Of a DNA stretch of 64,000 nucleotides, positions 1 through 8,801 are shown piece after piece. Origin of the DNA: Alphaproteobacteria bacterium (GTDB lineage Bacteria > Pseudomonadota > Alphaproteobacteria > Micropepsales > Micropepsaceae); the NCBI GenBank assembly GCA_016125165.1, contig WGMH01000003.1, positions 62,001 to 126,000 on the forward strand, written 5' to 3'. Under the pieces are notes generated by a model that was not told the origin of the DNA, did not search any database, and saw nothing but the letters and a program-made list of their open reading frames with translations. Position 1 is the stretch's first letter; each line of letters opens with the position of its first letter. A program made the position numbers and the translations under genes.

Positions 1-36
1 CGCCGCTGGCACTTAGCGGTAACAAGCGGGCAGTAA
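1..36 (+). CDS. C-terminal tail of an upstream gene, probably ntrC (partial)
   Basis: In the frame beginning at base 1 there are eleven sense codons (ending TSGQ) followed by TAA at 34-36, which overlaps the ATG of ntrY as TAATG. This is the usual look of a translationally coupled upstream gene. In alphaproteobacteria ntrC normally precedes ntrY, so an NtrC tail is the likely identity, but eleven residues cannot prove it and the same stretch could be untranslated. Confidence 0.3.
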   Translation, partial: RRWHLAVTSGQ

Positions 37-2285
37 TGGTCACACCGGACGCCGGAATACCTGCCCCAAAAGGCCTCTTCGGCCTCCTGAATGCCATATC
101 CCGACCGTCGCTGCTGGCTTTGACGGTCGGCTTGATTGCGGCGATAGCGGCCTTTGTTACCTACGCGCTGGTCACCGATCTGGTGCCCTACACCCCCAGC
201 CAATCCACGATTTTCGGCCTGATCGGCATCAATTTCGTGCTGGTGGTCACGCTGGGAGGGCTCATCGCCTGGCGCCTCTATCGTGTCTGGCGGGAACGGC
301 AGTCCGGCCGGGCGGGCGCAAGGCTGCATACCCGGCTGGTGGCCATGTTTTCGATTATCGCGCTGGTGCCCGCCATCCTGGTCGCGGCATTCGCGGCGGT
401 GACGTTCAATCTGGGCATTGAGGCCTGGTTTTCCGGCCGCGTGAAGGAAGCCCTCGGTAGCGCCGTCAACGTTGCCGAACGCTACATGGACGGCAACCAG
501 AAACTGATCGTTGCCGATGCCTATGTGATCGCCAATTCCATCGAGCGCGATCCTGAACTGTTTCAAGATGGTCAGGTGAATGCCGGCCTTCTGTTCACAA
601 AGCTCGCGGTAATTACCAAGGACCGCGGCCTTCAAGCGTCATACATTCTCGATTCACACGGCAATGTTCTTGGCAGCACCAAGCAGCGCTCGTTGCCGGA
701 CCTGAAACCGCCTTCACAGTCAGATTTCAATCAGGCCGCCAAGAATACGCTGGTCATCGATGCCAACTCGAAATTCGGTGTGGTACGCGCGTTGCTGCGC
801 CTGCAGGCTCTGAACGACGCTTATCTGCTCGTTGTGCGGCAGGTCGATCCGGAAGTGCTGGGCTATTATCAGCGCACGGTCGATGCGGTGTCGGAGTACA
901 AGCGTCTCGACAAGAACCGGTCTGATGTGCAGCTCGTTTTCGCTCTTCTGTATGGCGTGATCTCGCTGCTGATCCTGCTGGCCGCCATCTGGCTCGGTCT
1001 TTGGGCTGCAAACAATCTTGTGCGTCCCATTTCACGCCTCATTGGCGCGGCCGAGCGTGTTTCTGAAGGCGACCTCAGTGCGCAGGTCGAAGTCGTCCGC
1101 GATGATGACGAAATCGGTACCCTTGGTCAGGCCTTCAACCGCATGACCACGCAGCTTACCACGCAGCGCAATGAACTGGTCGAAGCAAGCCGGCTGAACG
1201 AAATCCGCCGGCGTTTCACGGAAGCTGTTCTGGCGGGCGTGAGCGCCGGTGTCGTTGGTCTTGATGCCGATGGCAACATCACGCTCATCAACCGCGCTGC
1301 TGAACGTCTTTTGAACGCCGAACCGCACGAAGTCGAAGGCCACCACTATTCTGAAGCAGTGCCGGAGCTGGCAGCTCTCATTCGCCGTGCCATGAGCGAA
1401 CCGGCGGGGCGCGCCAGCGGTGAAGCCAGCGTCAAGCGCGGTGGCAAGGTGCGGACGCTGAGCGTTCAGGTCAATGGCGAGGAAGGCGACATCGGTTACG
1501 TCGCCACATTCGACGACATTACGGACCTTGTTTCTGCGCAGCGCACGGCCGCATGGGCTGACGTCGCGCGCCGCATTGCACATGAAATCAAGAATCCGCT
1601 GACGCCCATCCAGCTTTCCGCCGAACGCCTCAAACGCAAATACAGCCGCGAGGTTTCCACTGATCCAGAAGTCTTCGAGCAATGCACGGACACCATTATC
1701 CGGCAGGTTGGCGATATCGGCCGCATGGTCGACGAATTCTCATCCTTTGCCCGCATGCCCGCACCGATCATGAAGCGCGAGAACCTTCAGGAGCTTCTGC
1801 ATCAATCCGTATTCCTTCAGAGGGTCGCGCATCCCGCAATCACTTTTGAAACGCGAGCGCCGGTGGAAGGTCTCACGGTCGAATGCGATGGCAGGCTGGT
1901 TTCGCAGGCACTGACCAACGTGCTGAAGAATGCGGTGGAGGCCATAGGCGCGCGCGAAGCCACTGGGGATAGCACGCCCGGCCGCATCACCATTCAGGTC
2001 ACGCGCGAACCGGAACGGGCGATCATGCGCATTTCGGACAATGGCATCGGCCTGCCTCCGGAGCATCGTCACCGGCTGACGGAACCTTATGTCACCACGC
2101 GCGCGAAGGGCACCGGCCTCGGGCTTGCTATCGTGCGCAAGATTTTCGAGGACCACGGCGGAGAAATTTCCATCGCCGATGTTGGGGAAGAAGAACGCGG
2201 CGCGGTTGTCACGCTGATCCTGCCGTTGAAACAGAAAACAGTGCGTGAAGTGCAAACTCAGGAACGTGTGGGGGTAGGTGTATGA
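36..2285 (+). CDS. ntrY: Nitrogen-regulation sensor histidine kinase NtrY
   Basis: Membrane sensor kinase that phosphorylates NtrX in response to nitrogen or redox state. The 749-residue protein has three hydrophobic segments in the first 125 residues and a fourth near 303-325, enclosing a periplasmic sensor region, then a HAMP domain (about 325-380) and a PAS-like domain (about 390-500). The phospho-acceptor His516 lies in AHEIKNPLTPIQLSAERLK, typical of NtrY. The ATPase part shows an N box (TNVLKNAVEAI), DNGIGLP and GTGLGLA. The stop overlaps the ntrX start as ATGA, so the two are translationally coupled. Length and order fit the family, and no key residue is missing. Confidence 0.95.
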   Translation: MVTPDAGIPAPKGLFGLLNAISRPSLLALTVGLIAAIAAFVTYALVTDLVPYTPSQSTIFGLIGINFVLVVTLGGLIAWRLYRVWRERQSGRAGARLHTRLVAMFSIIALVPAILVAAFAAVTFNLGIEAWFSGRVKEALGSAVNVAERYMDGNQKLIVADAYVIANSIERDPELFQDGQVNAGLLFTKLAVITKDRGLQASYILDSHGNVLGSTKQRSLPDLKPPSQSDFNQAAKNTLVIDANSKFGVVRALLRLQALNDAYLLVVRQVDPEVLGYYQRTVDAVSEYKRLDKNRSDVQLVFALLYGVISLLILLAAIWLGLWAANNLVRPISRLIGAAERVSEGDLSAQVEVVRDDDEIGTLGQAFNRMTTQLTTQRNELVEASRLNEIRRRFTEAVLAGVSAGVVGLDADGNITLINRAAERLLNAEPHEVEGHHYSEAVPELAALIRRAMSEPAGRASGEASVKRGGKVRTLSVQVNGEEGDIGYVATFDDITDLVSAQRTAAWADVARRIAHEIKNPLTPIQLSAERLKRKYSREVSTDPEVFEQCTDTIIRQVGDIGRMVDEFSSFARMPAPIMKRENLQELLHQSVFLQRVAHPAITFETRAPVEGLTVECDGRLVSQALTNVLKNAVEAIGAREATGDSTPGRITIQVTREPERAIMRISDNGIGLPPEHRHRLTEPYVTTRAKGTGLGLAIVRKIFEDHGGEISIADVGEEERGAVVTLILPLKQKTVREVQTQERVGVGV

Positions 2286-3697
2286 GCAAGACATCATCGC
2301 TGATGGCGCCGGAAATTCTCGTGGTGGATGACGAGGAAGATATCCGCGATCTGATTGCGGGCATTCTGCATGATGAAGGCTTCGAGACACGCACGGCGGC
2401 GGATGCCGATGGTGCGCTGTCCGCCGTCCGCCTGCGCCGACCGCAGCTCATCATTCTGGATATCTGGCTGCAAGGCTCGCGGCTTGATGGCATACAGATT
2501 CTGGACACGTTGAAGCGCGAACATCCTGAATTGCCCGTGGTGATGATCAGCGGTCACGGCACGATCGAAACTGCCGTCGCCTCCATCAAGAAAGGTGCAT
2601 ACGATTTCATCGAAAAGCCGTTCAAGGCAGATCGGCTGATCCATGTCGTGGGGCGCGCACTGGAATCGGCGCGGCTCAAGCGCGAAGTTATCGAGTTGCG
2701 CTTGAAGGCCGGCGATGAAACCGAGCTGGTTGGGGCATCTTCCGCGCTCAACCAGGTTCGGCAGCTCGTGGACAAGATTGCGCCCACGGGAAGCCGCGTC
2801 CTCATCACAGGGCCGTCGGGTTCCGGCAAGGAAGTGGTTGCGCGATTAATTCATGCCCGTTCGCGCCGCGCTGGCAACGCCTTCGTTGCCATCAACTGCG
2901 CGACCATGGATCCCGAGCACATCGAAACCGAATTGTTTGGCGAGGAGAATGAGAGTGGTCCGCGCAAGATCGGCTTGTTCGAACTGGCGCACAACGGAAC
3001 GCTCTATCTGGACGAAGTCGCCGATATGCCTTCCGAAACACAGGCCAAGATTCTGCGCGTTCTGGTCGAGCAGACGTTTTATCGCGTCGGTGGAACAACA
3101 CGCGTCGCTGTCGACGCGCGCGTCATCTCGTCCACCACACGCGATTTGCGGGCCCAGATCGCAGCCGGATTTTTCCGTGAGGACCTCTACCACCGGCTGA
3201 ACGTGGTGCCGATCCGTATCCCGTCATTGGCCGAGCGTCGCGAAGACATTCCGATGCTGGTGCAGCATTTCATGAAGCGCCTGTCGGCCAGCTCCGGCCT
3301 TCCCATGCGAGAAATCGGTGACGATGCGATGGCAGTTCTTCAGGCGCATAGCTGGCCTGGAAATCTTCGCCAGCTTCGCAACATTGTGGAGCGGCTGCTT
3401 ATCCTTGCGACCGACGATGCAGCCCAGGTCATTTCCGCCGACCTTCTGCCCGCCGATCTGGGCACCAACGGCGCTTGGAACGGGGGCGGCAAGGGCGATC
3501 TTGTGATTTCGTTGCCGCTGCGCGAAGCGCGAGAAATCTTCGAGCGTGAATATCTGATGGCGCAGATCAACCGCTTTGGCGGCAACATCTCGCGCACCGC
3601 CGCCTTCATCGGCATGGAGCGTTCTGCGCTGCACCGGAAGTTGAAGTCGCTTGGCGTCGGTCAGCAACCGGGACGGGAGCAGTCGTTTAACGCGTGA
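2282..3697 (+). CDS. ntrX: Nitrogen-regulation response regulator NtrX
   Basis: Response regulator partner of NtrY, 471 residues. The receiver domain has acidic residues DDEED near 16-20 and phospho-acceptor Asp60 (LIILDIW). The AAA+ domain carries Walker A GPSGSGKE near 178-185 and Walker B TLYLDEVADMP. A Fis-type helix-turn-helix closes the protein (about 437-460, TAAFIGMERSALHRKLKSLG). The sigma54-contacting GAFTGA loop is absent: after ELFGEE the sequence reads NESGPRKIGLFE. Loss of GAFTGA is known for alphaproteobacterial NtrX and suggests it does not act as a classical sigma54 activator. It starts inside the ntrY stop (ATGA) and is followed by a GTG-started gene overlapping its own end by four bases. 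Confidence 0.95.
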   Translation: MSKTSSLMAPEILVVDDEEDIRDLIAGILHDEGFETRTAADADGALSAVRLRRPQLIILDIWLQGSRLDGIQILDTLKREHPELPVVMISGHGTIETAVASIKKGAYDFIEKPFKADRLIHVVGRALESARLKREVIELRLKAGDETELVGASSALNQVRQLVDKIAPTGSRVLITGPSGSGKEVVARLIHARSRRAGNAFVAINCATMDPEHIETELFGEENESGPRKIGLFELAHNGTLYLDEVADMPSETQAKILRVLVEQTFYRVGGTTRVAVDARVISSTTRDLRAQIAAGFFREDLYHRLNVVPIRIPSLAERREDIPMLVQHFMKRLSASSGLPMREIGDDAMAVLQAHSWPGNLRQLRNIVERLLILATDDAAQVISADLLPADLGTNGAWNGGGKGDLVISLPLREAREIFEREYLMAQINRFGGNISRTAAFIGMERSALHRKLKSLGVGQQPGREQSFNA

Positions 3698-4611
3698 GCG
3701 AACATCATTCCTTTCATGACTGGTCTGGCCGCGCGCCGTCTGGCCGCATTGCCTATGTGAACGGGCGATATCTGCCCCACGGCGAAGCATCCGTGCATGT
3801 GGAAGACCGCGGGCTGCAGTTCGCAGATGCAATCTATGAAGTCTGGGGTATCAGTGGCGGCAGGCTCTATGACACGCGCGAACATTTCGAGCGGCTTGAG
3901 CGCTCGCTGCGCGAACTTGCCATTCCCATGCCGATGCCGGCAGAGGCGCTCAAATTCGTCATCGGAGAAGTCGCGCGGCGCAATCGCGTGCGCGAGGGTT
4001 TGCTCTATCTGCAGATTACGCGCGGCACCGCGCGGCGCGACCATCCAGTTCCCGCTGCACCCCTGCGCCCCAACGTGATTGTGACCGCACGCCCAATTGA
4101 CTATCGGGCGCTGGAGAAGCGCAAGGTGGCGGGCGTCACGGTGCGTTCGTTGCCGGATGAACGCTGGGCCCGCTGCGACATCAAATCGACGTCACTACTG
4201 CCCAATATTCTGGCCAAGACCGTCGCTCGCGCTTCCGGCGACTATGAAGCATGGCTCATCGATTCTGACGGCTACGTCACCGAAGGCGCTTCCACATCGG
4301 CCTGGATCGTGGACAGGGATGGCAACATCGTCACCCGCAACCTCTCCAATGCAATTCTTCCGGGCGTTACACGGCGGGTGATTCTGGATGCCGCTGCCGA
4401 GGCACAACTGCCCATTGTGGAACGGCGCTTTACGCTTGAGGAAGCGCTTGCGGGGCAGGGCGCGTTCCTGACCGCAGCGACGGCGGGCGTTACCCCCATC
4501 ATCGCCATAGATGGCAAACCCGTCGGCGGGGGAAAGGTCCCGGCCATCATCCGGCGCATCGGGGAACTGTACCGATTGCGCTCGGAGACACGGGCTGCGC
4601 GGGGCATCTGA
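3694..4611 (+). CDS. dat: D-amino-acid transaminase (class IV aminotransferase)
   Basis: PLP enzyme interconverting D-alanine and other D-amino acids with their 2-oxo acids, feeding D-Ala and D-Glu to peptidoglycan. The 305-residue protein has the class IV fold signature: N-terminal VNGRYLPHGEASVHVEDRG, the likely Schiff-base Lys164 in CDIKSTSLLPN, and the cofactor-binding EGASTSAW and AILPGVTRR stretches. It starts with GTG, overlapping the ntrX stop by four bases, which implies coupling. A dat gene between ntrX and hfq is common in alphaproteobacteria; the trkA gene that often sits between them is not present. A branched-chain aminotransferase or aminodeoxychorismate lyase is the alternative, but the sequence looks DAAT-like. 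Confidence 0.88.
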   Translation: MSEHHSFHDWSGRAPSGRIAYVNGRYLPHGEASVHVEDRGLQFADAIYEVWGISGGRLYDTREHFERLERSLRELAIPMPMPAEALKFVIGEVARRNRVREGLLYLQITRGTARRDHPVPAAPLRPNVIVTARPIDYRALEKRKVAGVTVRSLPDERWARCDIKSTSLLPNILAKTVARASGDYEAWLIDSDGYVTEGASTSAWIVDRDGNIVTRNLSNAILPGVTRRVILDAAAEAQLPIVERRFTLEEALAGQGAFLTAATAGVTPIIAIDGKPVGGGKVPAIIRRIGELYRLRSETRAARGI

Positions 4612-4669
4612 ATACCATAAAATGCATGGGGGTTTCGCAAATGCAGCAAATCACCCTATGCTAGCCCTT

Positions 4670-4692
4670 GTGCTTCGCTGGCTGGGAAGCAC
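4670..4692 (+). repeat. Hairpin in the hfq leader
   Basis: GTGCTTC (4670-4676) and GAAGCAC (4686-4692) form a perfect seven-base-pair stem around a nine-base loop, ending 24 bases before the hfq ATG. It has no T-run, so it is not an intrinsic terminator. It may shape the hfq leader, which is self-regulated by Hfq binding in other bacteria; that role is inference. Confidence 0.35.
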
Positions 4693-4716
4693 GATTTATA
4701 ACAAGTGGGTTCACCC

Positions 4717-4971
4717 ATGAGCGAAAAACAACAAAATCTTCAGGACACGTTCCTGAACGCCGTACGCAAGGCAAAGGCACCCGTGACGATCTTCCTCGTT
4801 AACGGGGTCAAGCTTCAGGGGAATATCACTTGGTTCGACAATTTTTGCGTTCTTCTGCGCCGGGACGGGCAAGCCCAGCTCGTCTACAAGCACGCGATCT
4901 CGACCGTCATGCCGCTGGCACCGATCCAGTTGCAGGACACGGAAGTCGCGGGCGCACTCGAAACCGCCTGA
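4717..4971 (+). CDS. hfq: RNA chaperone Hfq
   Basis: Sm-like hexameric RNA chaperone that helps small RNAs pair with mRNAs. The 84-residue protein begins [14 protein letters not shown] and has the Sm1 stretch ([21 protein letters not shown]) and the Sm2 signature YKHAIST, with a short tail as in other alphaproteobacteria. The ATG at 4717 gives the standard N-terminus; an in-frame GTG at 4705 would add four residues (MGSP) and is less likely. Its TGA overlaps the conserved reading frame of hflX, matching the hfq-hflX linkage seen widely. Confidence 0.97.
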   Translation: MSEKQQNLQDTFLNAVRKAKAPVTIFLVNGVKLQGNITWFDNFCVLLRRDGQAQLVYKHAISTVMPLAPIQLQDTEVAGALETA

Positions 4972-6314
4972 CCGAAAACATCAACGACAACACCGCGGAT
5001 AGTACGCGCGCGCTCGTTTTGCATATCGAGCCGAAGCAGCGACGTGCCGATGGCCGCTTTGATCGCGATGCCGAGGCGCGGCTTGAAGAAGCGGTGGGCC
5101 TCACCGCCGCCATTGGCCTTCACATCGTCGCCGAAGAGATCGCGCCGCTGGCACGGCCGGTTCCCGCAACGCTGATCGGAAGCGGCAAGGTCGACGAGAT
5201 TGCATCCATCGTTCGCGCTGTCGAAGCCGAGGTGGTGGTCGTCAACGCGCAGCTTTCTCCGGTGCAGCAGCGCAATCTGGAAAAGGCGTGGGACGCAAAG
5301 GTGCTGGACCGCACGGCACTCATTCTCGAAATCTTCGGTGAACGCGCACAAACCCGCGAAGGCCGCCTTCAGGTGGAACTTGCGCATCTCACCTATCAGC
5401 GCTCGCGCCTTGTGCGGTCATGGACCCATCTGGAACGCCAGCGCGGCGGCTTCGGCTTTCTTGGCGGTCCTGGTGAAACGCAGATCGAAACCGACCGCCG
5501 CCTGATCGGCGAACGCATTGCCAAGATCAAGCGGGAGCTCGAAGAGGTGAAGCGCACGCGTGGCCTCCATCGCGAGGCGCGCAAGCGCGTGCCATATCCC
5601 ATCGTCGCGCTGGTCGGTTACACCAACGCCGGCAAATCCACGCTGTTCAACCGGCTCACGCAGTCCGGCGTACTGGCGAAGGATCTTCTGTTCGCCACGC
5701 TCGATCCCACGATGCGCGGATTGAAACTCCCGGACCGGCGGCAGGTGATCCTGTCCGACACGGTGGGGTTCATCGCCGATCTGCCCATCGAACTCGTCGC
5801 CGCGTTCCGCGCAACGCTGGAAGAGGTGCTTCAGGCCGACCTGATCCTGCACATCCGCGATTCGGCGCACGGTGAAACGGAGGCCCAGAAGAAGGACGTA
5901 CTTCAGGTGCTCACGGAACTCGGCGTGGAGGAGGGCAGCCGTCCCCTCATTGAGGTGCTGAACAAGATTGATCTGCTGGAGCCGCCCGCCCGCGCCGCGC
6001 TGCTGGAACGGAACGTTGTGCAGGGCACTGGCCCCATCGCGATTTCGGCGCTGTCGGGCGACGGGCTCGACGTGCTGCTCGAACGCATCGCCGGAACGCT
6101 CGCCCACACCGAAGCGATCTTCTCGCTCCATCTGGATGCCGCGGATGGGGCGGGCCTTGCATGGGCCTATGAACATGCCCGCGTGCTGGAGCGCCACGAC
6201 CGGGACACCGGACCCGACCTCAAGCTCGCCATCGAACCGCAGAATATCGACCGCTTTGCGTCCCGTTTCGGCCCGAACTTGCTGCCGGAGCACAGAGTCG
6301 AATTGCACCCTTGA
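4968..6314 (+). CDS. hflX: Ribosome-associated GTPase HflX
   Basis: GTPase that binds the 50S subunit and splits stalled ribosomes. The HflX N-terminal domain ([12 protein letters not shown] onward, with [14 protein letters not shown]) is followed by the glycine-rich linker [16 protein letters not shown] and the G domain: G1 [10 protein letters not shown]3 DTVGF, G4 NKID. The start is unresolved. No ATG or GTG lies in frame between the middle of hfq and the conserved N-terminus. Options are CTG at 4968 overlapping the hfq stop as CTGA (giving MTENINDN), TTG at 5019, or TTG at 4830 or 4845 deep inside hfq. I chose 4968 because it gives a normal N-terminus and direct coupling to hfq. The gene ends ten bases from the convergent mazG. 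Confidence 0.93.
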   Translation: MTENINDNTADSTRALVLHIEPKQRRADGRFDRDAEARLEEAVGLTAAIGLHIVAEEIAPLARPVPATLIGSGKVDEIASIVRAVEAEVVVVNAQLSPVQQRNLEKAWDAKVLDRTALILEIFGERAQTREGRLQVELAHLTYQRSRLVRSWTHLERQRGGFGFLGGPGETQIETDRRLIGERIAKIKRELEEVKRTRGLHREARKRVPYPIVALVGYTNAGKSTLFNRLTQSGVLAKDLLFATLDPTMRGLKLPDRRQVILSDTVGFIADLPIELVAAFRATLEEVLQADLILHIRDSAHGETEAQKKDVLQVLTELGVEEGSRPLIEVLNKIDLLEPPARAALLERNVVQGTGPIAISALSGDGLDVLLERIAGTLAHTEAIFSLHLDAADGAGLAWAYEHARVLERHDRDTGPDLKLAIEPQNIDRFASRFGPNLLPEHRVELHP

Positions 6315-6323
6315 TGCGACGTC

Positions 6324-7118
6324 TCAGGACGAAGGTAACGTCTTCGTCTTGGCTTCCTGCCAGAGCGCTTCCATCTCTTCGAGCGTGGCTTCCCCGGTGG
6401 TCTGGCCACGGGCGGTAAGGGCCTTCTCGACGTAGGCGAAGCGGCGCGTGAACTTCTCGTTGGTGCCGCGGAGCGCGTCCTCGGGATCGACCTTCAGATG
6501 CCGTGCGAGGTTGGCGACAACGAACAGCAGATCACCGACTTCCTCCGCGATCTTCTCGTGCGACAGGCCCTGTTCCTGCGCTTCCACGATCTCGGCGGCT
6601 TCTTCGACCACTTTTTCAAGAACCTTGGGCGCAGAATCCCAATCAAATCCAACAGTTGCGGCACGCTTTTGAAGTTTCAGTGCACGTAGCAGCGCGGGCA
6701 GGGCGCGCGGAACGTCGTCCAGAAGGCCACCCTTGGCCTTCGCGGCGCGTTCCTGCTTCTTGTGTTCTTCCCACGCGACCGTCTGCGCGGCGGCGGAATC
6801 GATCGCGGTGTTACCAGCGAAAACATGGGGGTGACGGCGCTGCATCTTGTCATTGATGGCGCGCGCAACATCGGCGAAATCGAACAGGCCGCGTTCTTCG
6901 GCCATGCGCGCATGGAACACGACCTGGAACAGAAGATCGCCCAACTCATCTTTCAGCGCGGGCCAATCTTCATCCTCGATGGCGCCTGCGACTTCGTAAG
7001 CCTCTTCAATGGTGTAGGGCGCGATGCTCGCAAAATCCTGCTCGCGATCCCAGGGGCAGCCATCCTTCGGATCGCGCAGGCGAGCCATGATATCGAGCAG
7101 CTTTTCGATCTCGGTCAT
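6324..7118 (-). CDS. mazG: Nucleoside triphosphate pyrophosphohydrolase MazG
   Basis: Hydrolyses (d)NTPs to monophosphates and pyrophosphate, a house-cleaning activity. The 264-residue protein has the two tandem MazG domains of the full-length family. The first contains CPWDREQ and the metal-binding EEAYEV...DELGDLLFQVVFHA; the second contains EEAAEI and EEVGDLLFVVANLARHL. The ATG start at 7118 gives the typical MTEIEKLLDIMARLRDP beginning. It converges with hflX, leaving nine bases between stops, so the two transcripts probably overlap at their 3' ends. Confidence 0.95.
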   Translation of the reverse strand: MTEIEKLLDIMARLRDPKDGCPWDREQDFASIAPYTIEEAYEVAGAIEDEDWPALKDELGDLLFQVVFHARMAEERGLFDFADVARAINDKMQRRHPHVFAGNTAIDSAAAQTVAWEEHKKQERAAKAKGGLLDDVPRALPALLRALKLQKRAATVGFDWDSAPKVLEKVVEEAAEIVEAQEQGLSHEKIAEEVGDLLFVVANLARHLKVDPEDALRGTNEKFTRRFAYVEKALTARGQTTGEATLEEMEALWQEAKTKTLPSS

Positions 7119-7166
7119 GCCATGAGCGAATAGAGGACTTTGCCTCTATCCGCCACACGGCATTGG

Positions 7167-7946
7167 TTATTCCCCCAGCTCTTTCAGTTTCGCCTGCGCC
7201 TGTCCCACGAAAGCGAATATCTCAGGGTTCAAGGGAAGTTTTGGCGCCGCCTTGGGATCGGCCATCGCATCCTTCCATACGTTCATCACGCGCTGGGACA
7301 TCCCGGCGTCGCCGCGTGTGAACAATTCCACCTGCGCCTTCCAGCGGCGGGCGAGATCGAGAGCTTCAGGCGTGGTGGGGTCACCTTTGGCCATCAGCAC
7401 CTTTGCCTCGGCAATCAGCGCATCCCATTGTTGGCCCACCTTTTCCTGATCAAAGTCACGCTTTGCGGTTTCCGTGATCTCGTCTTGCGAAAAATGTTTG
7501 GAAACAAAGGGGTCGAAGACTTCCTTCATCTCCTGTTGCGTCGGTTTGTTGGTCATCGTCGTTTCCTTGGTGAGGGTTGTCAGATCCTCGATGGAAAGCG
7601 TATCGCCAGCGGCCAGCTTGTCGCGCGCGGCACGGACGAGGGTGAGGGCATGGCTCACCCGCTGGCTTTCGGCTGAAAGCTGCCGCTCCTGAAGCGCCAG
7701 CACTGCCGCCAGATCGGCCTTGGGGCTTTTCAGCACCTCAGCGATCTTGGCGAGGCTGAGCCCCAGGTTCTTGAGCGCCAGCACCTGATGCAACCGCGCG
7801 ATTTCGGCGGGTCCGTAGGCCCGCCAATCCGCCTGTGACCGCAGCGGCTTCACGAGCCCACGCTGCTCATAGACGCGCAGCGCTTTCACGCTTACACCCA
7901 ATCGCTTCGCAGCTTCCGCTGGGCTCAGATAACGGTTGTCATTCAT
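7167..7946 (-). CDS. MerR-family regulator with TipAS-like effector domain
   Basis: Transcriptional regulator of 259 residues. The start at 7946 gives MNDNRYLSPAEAAKRLGVSVKALRVYEQRGLVKP, a MerR winged helix-turn-helix; the open frame extends further upstream, but that part has no recognisable sequence and runs through the divergent gene. Residues about 80-120 form the dimerisation coiled coil, and the second half (MKEVFDPFVSKHFSQDEI, then a helical region) resembles the TipAS domain that binds small amphipathic drugs. It is divergent from the CAP-domain gene with about 140 bases between starts, which contain the palindrome TGACG-G-CGTCA at 8049-8059. Regulation of the neighbour is possible but unproven. 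Confidence 0.85.
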   Translation of the reverse strand: MNDNRYLSPAEAAKRLGVSVKALRVYEQRGLVKPLRSQADWRAYGPAEIARLHQVLALKNLGLSLAKIAEVLKSPKADLAAVLALQERQLSAESQRVSHALTLVRAARDKLAAGDTLSIEDLTTLTKETTMTNKPTQQEMKEVFDPFVSKHFSQDEITETAKRDFDQEKVGQQWDALIAEAKVLMAKGDPTTPEALDLARRWKAQVELFTRGDAGMSQRVMNVWKDAMADPKAAPKLPLNPEIFAFVGQAQAKLKELGE

Positions 7947-8085
7947 CTGGTTCACAATACGCACTCCATCGATGAAAAGCGCTTGTGAAGGCGGCCCCAA
8001 GGTCCGGTGCAAGAGCCAATTGTGCGATGATCGAAATTCTCGGAAAAATGACGGCGTCATGGTCCATCGGATGAAGGATTCCATT

Positions 8086-8592
8086 GTGAAAACAACACCA
8101 TTGGCCGCGCTTCTCATCCTGATGGCGATGTCTGACGCGCGGGCTGCCGCCGCAAGTCTGTCGCCGGCGATGGAACAAATTCTGGCCGTGCATAACCGCG
8201 AGCGCGCTGTGCTCAAGATTGCGCCGCTGGAATGGGACGAGGGATTGGCAAAAGCTGCTTCCGCTTGGGCAAAGCAGCTAGGCGACAACGGCACGTTCGA
8301 GCATTCCACAAGGGCTGAGCGCGGCGACACCGGCGAAAATCTCTGGACCGGTACATCCGGCGGCTTCACCGGAACGGCGATGGCCGAAGGCTGGGCCAGC
8401 GAGAAAGCAGATTTCCGCTATGGGCCGTATCCCACAAGATCGAAACCCGGCGCGGCCATCGGCCATTACACACAGATGATTTGGTCTGGCAGCACCAAGA
8501 TTGGCTGCGCGCTCGCAACCGGTCACCGCATGGACGTTTTGGTCTGCCGCTATGGGCCGGCAGGCAATGTTCTGGGCGAGAAACCGTACTGA
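8086..8592 (+). CDS. Secreted CAP-domain (SCP/PR1-like) protein
   Basis: Exported protein of about 168 residues with a cysteine-rich-secretory/PR1 fold. A signal peptide (KTTPLAALLILMAMSDARA) precedes the CAP domain, which shows CAP-type motifs HNRERA, WAKQL, EHSTR, GENLW, GHYTQMIW and VLVCRYGPAGNVLG. The start is best placed at GTG 8086, seven bases after AAGGA (8074-8078); in-frame ATGs at 8059 and 8071 would add five to nine residues. The molecular role of bacterial CAP proteins is poorly known; cell-wall or lipid interactions have been proposed for relatives. GC-rich and native-looking, it marks the left border of the accessory island. Confidence 0.85.
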   Translation: MKTTPLAALLILMAMSDARAAAASLSPAMEQILAVHNRERAVLKIAPLEWDEGLAKAASAWAKQLGDNGTFEHSTRAERGDTGENLWTGTSGGFTGTAMAEGWASEKADFRYGPYPTRSKPGAAIGHYTQMIWSGSTKIGCALATGHRMDVLVCRYGPAGNVLGEKPY

Positions 8593-8678
8593 TTTCGGGA
8601 GTGTATTGGCGGGTTGGGGCAAAGGGCCAGTACACCGCCCCCAATGGAGATTTTCGTATAAGTTATATTATGGGAAAT

Positions 8679-8800
8679 ATACTGGCGATTGTATACTTGG
8701 CGTACCGCTCCATGCGGCCCGTCACATCGGGGTGGGTCCCGGAGTATCATCGCCAGTATTTCTCATGGGACCCGCCCCGGTAGGTACGTGCCGTGAGCAC
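8679..8800. repeat. Left copy of a ~121-bp inverted repeat
   Basis: This stretch recurs in reverse complement at 10232-10352, identical over about 105 bases (from TGGCGATTGTATAC to CCCCGGTAGG) and slightly diverged at the outer end. Each copy carries internal dyads: ATACTGGCGAT (8679-8689) with ATCGCCAGTAT (8749-8759), GGGGTGGGTCCC (8729-8740) with GGGACCCGCCCC (8767-8778), and a small CCGC/GCGG hairpin. The first two dyads interleave. It lies immediately after the stop of the gene at 8802-9554. The near-identity implies recent duplication or active maintenance. Confidence 0.9.
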
Positions 8801-8801
8801 A

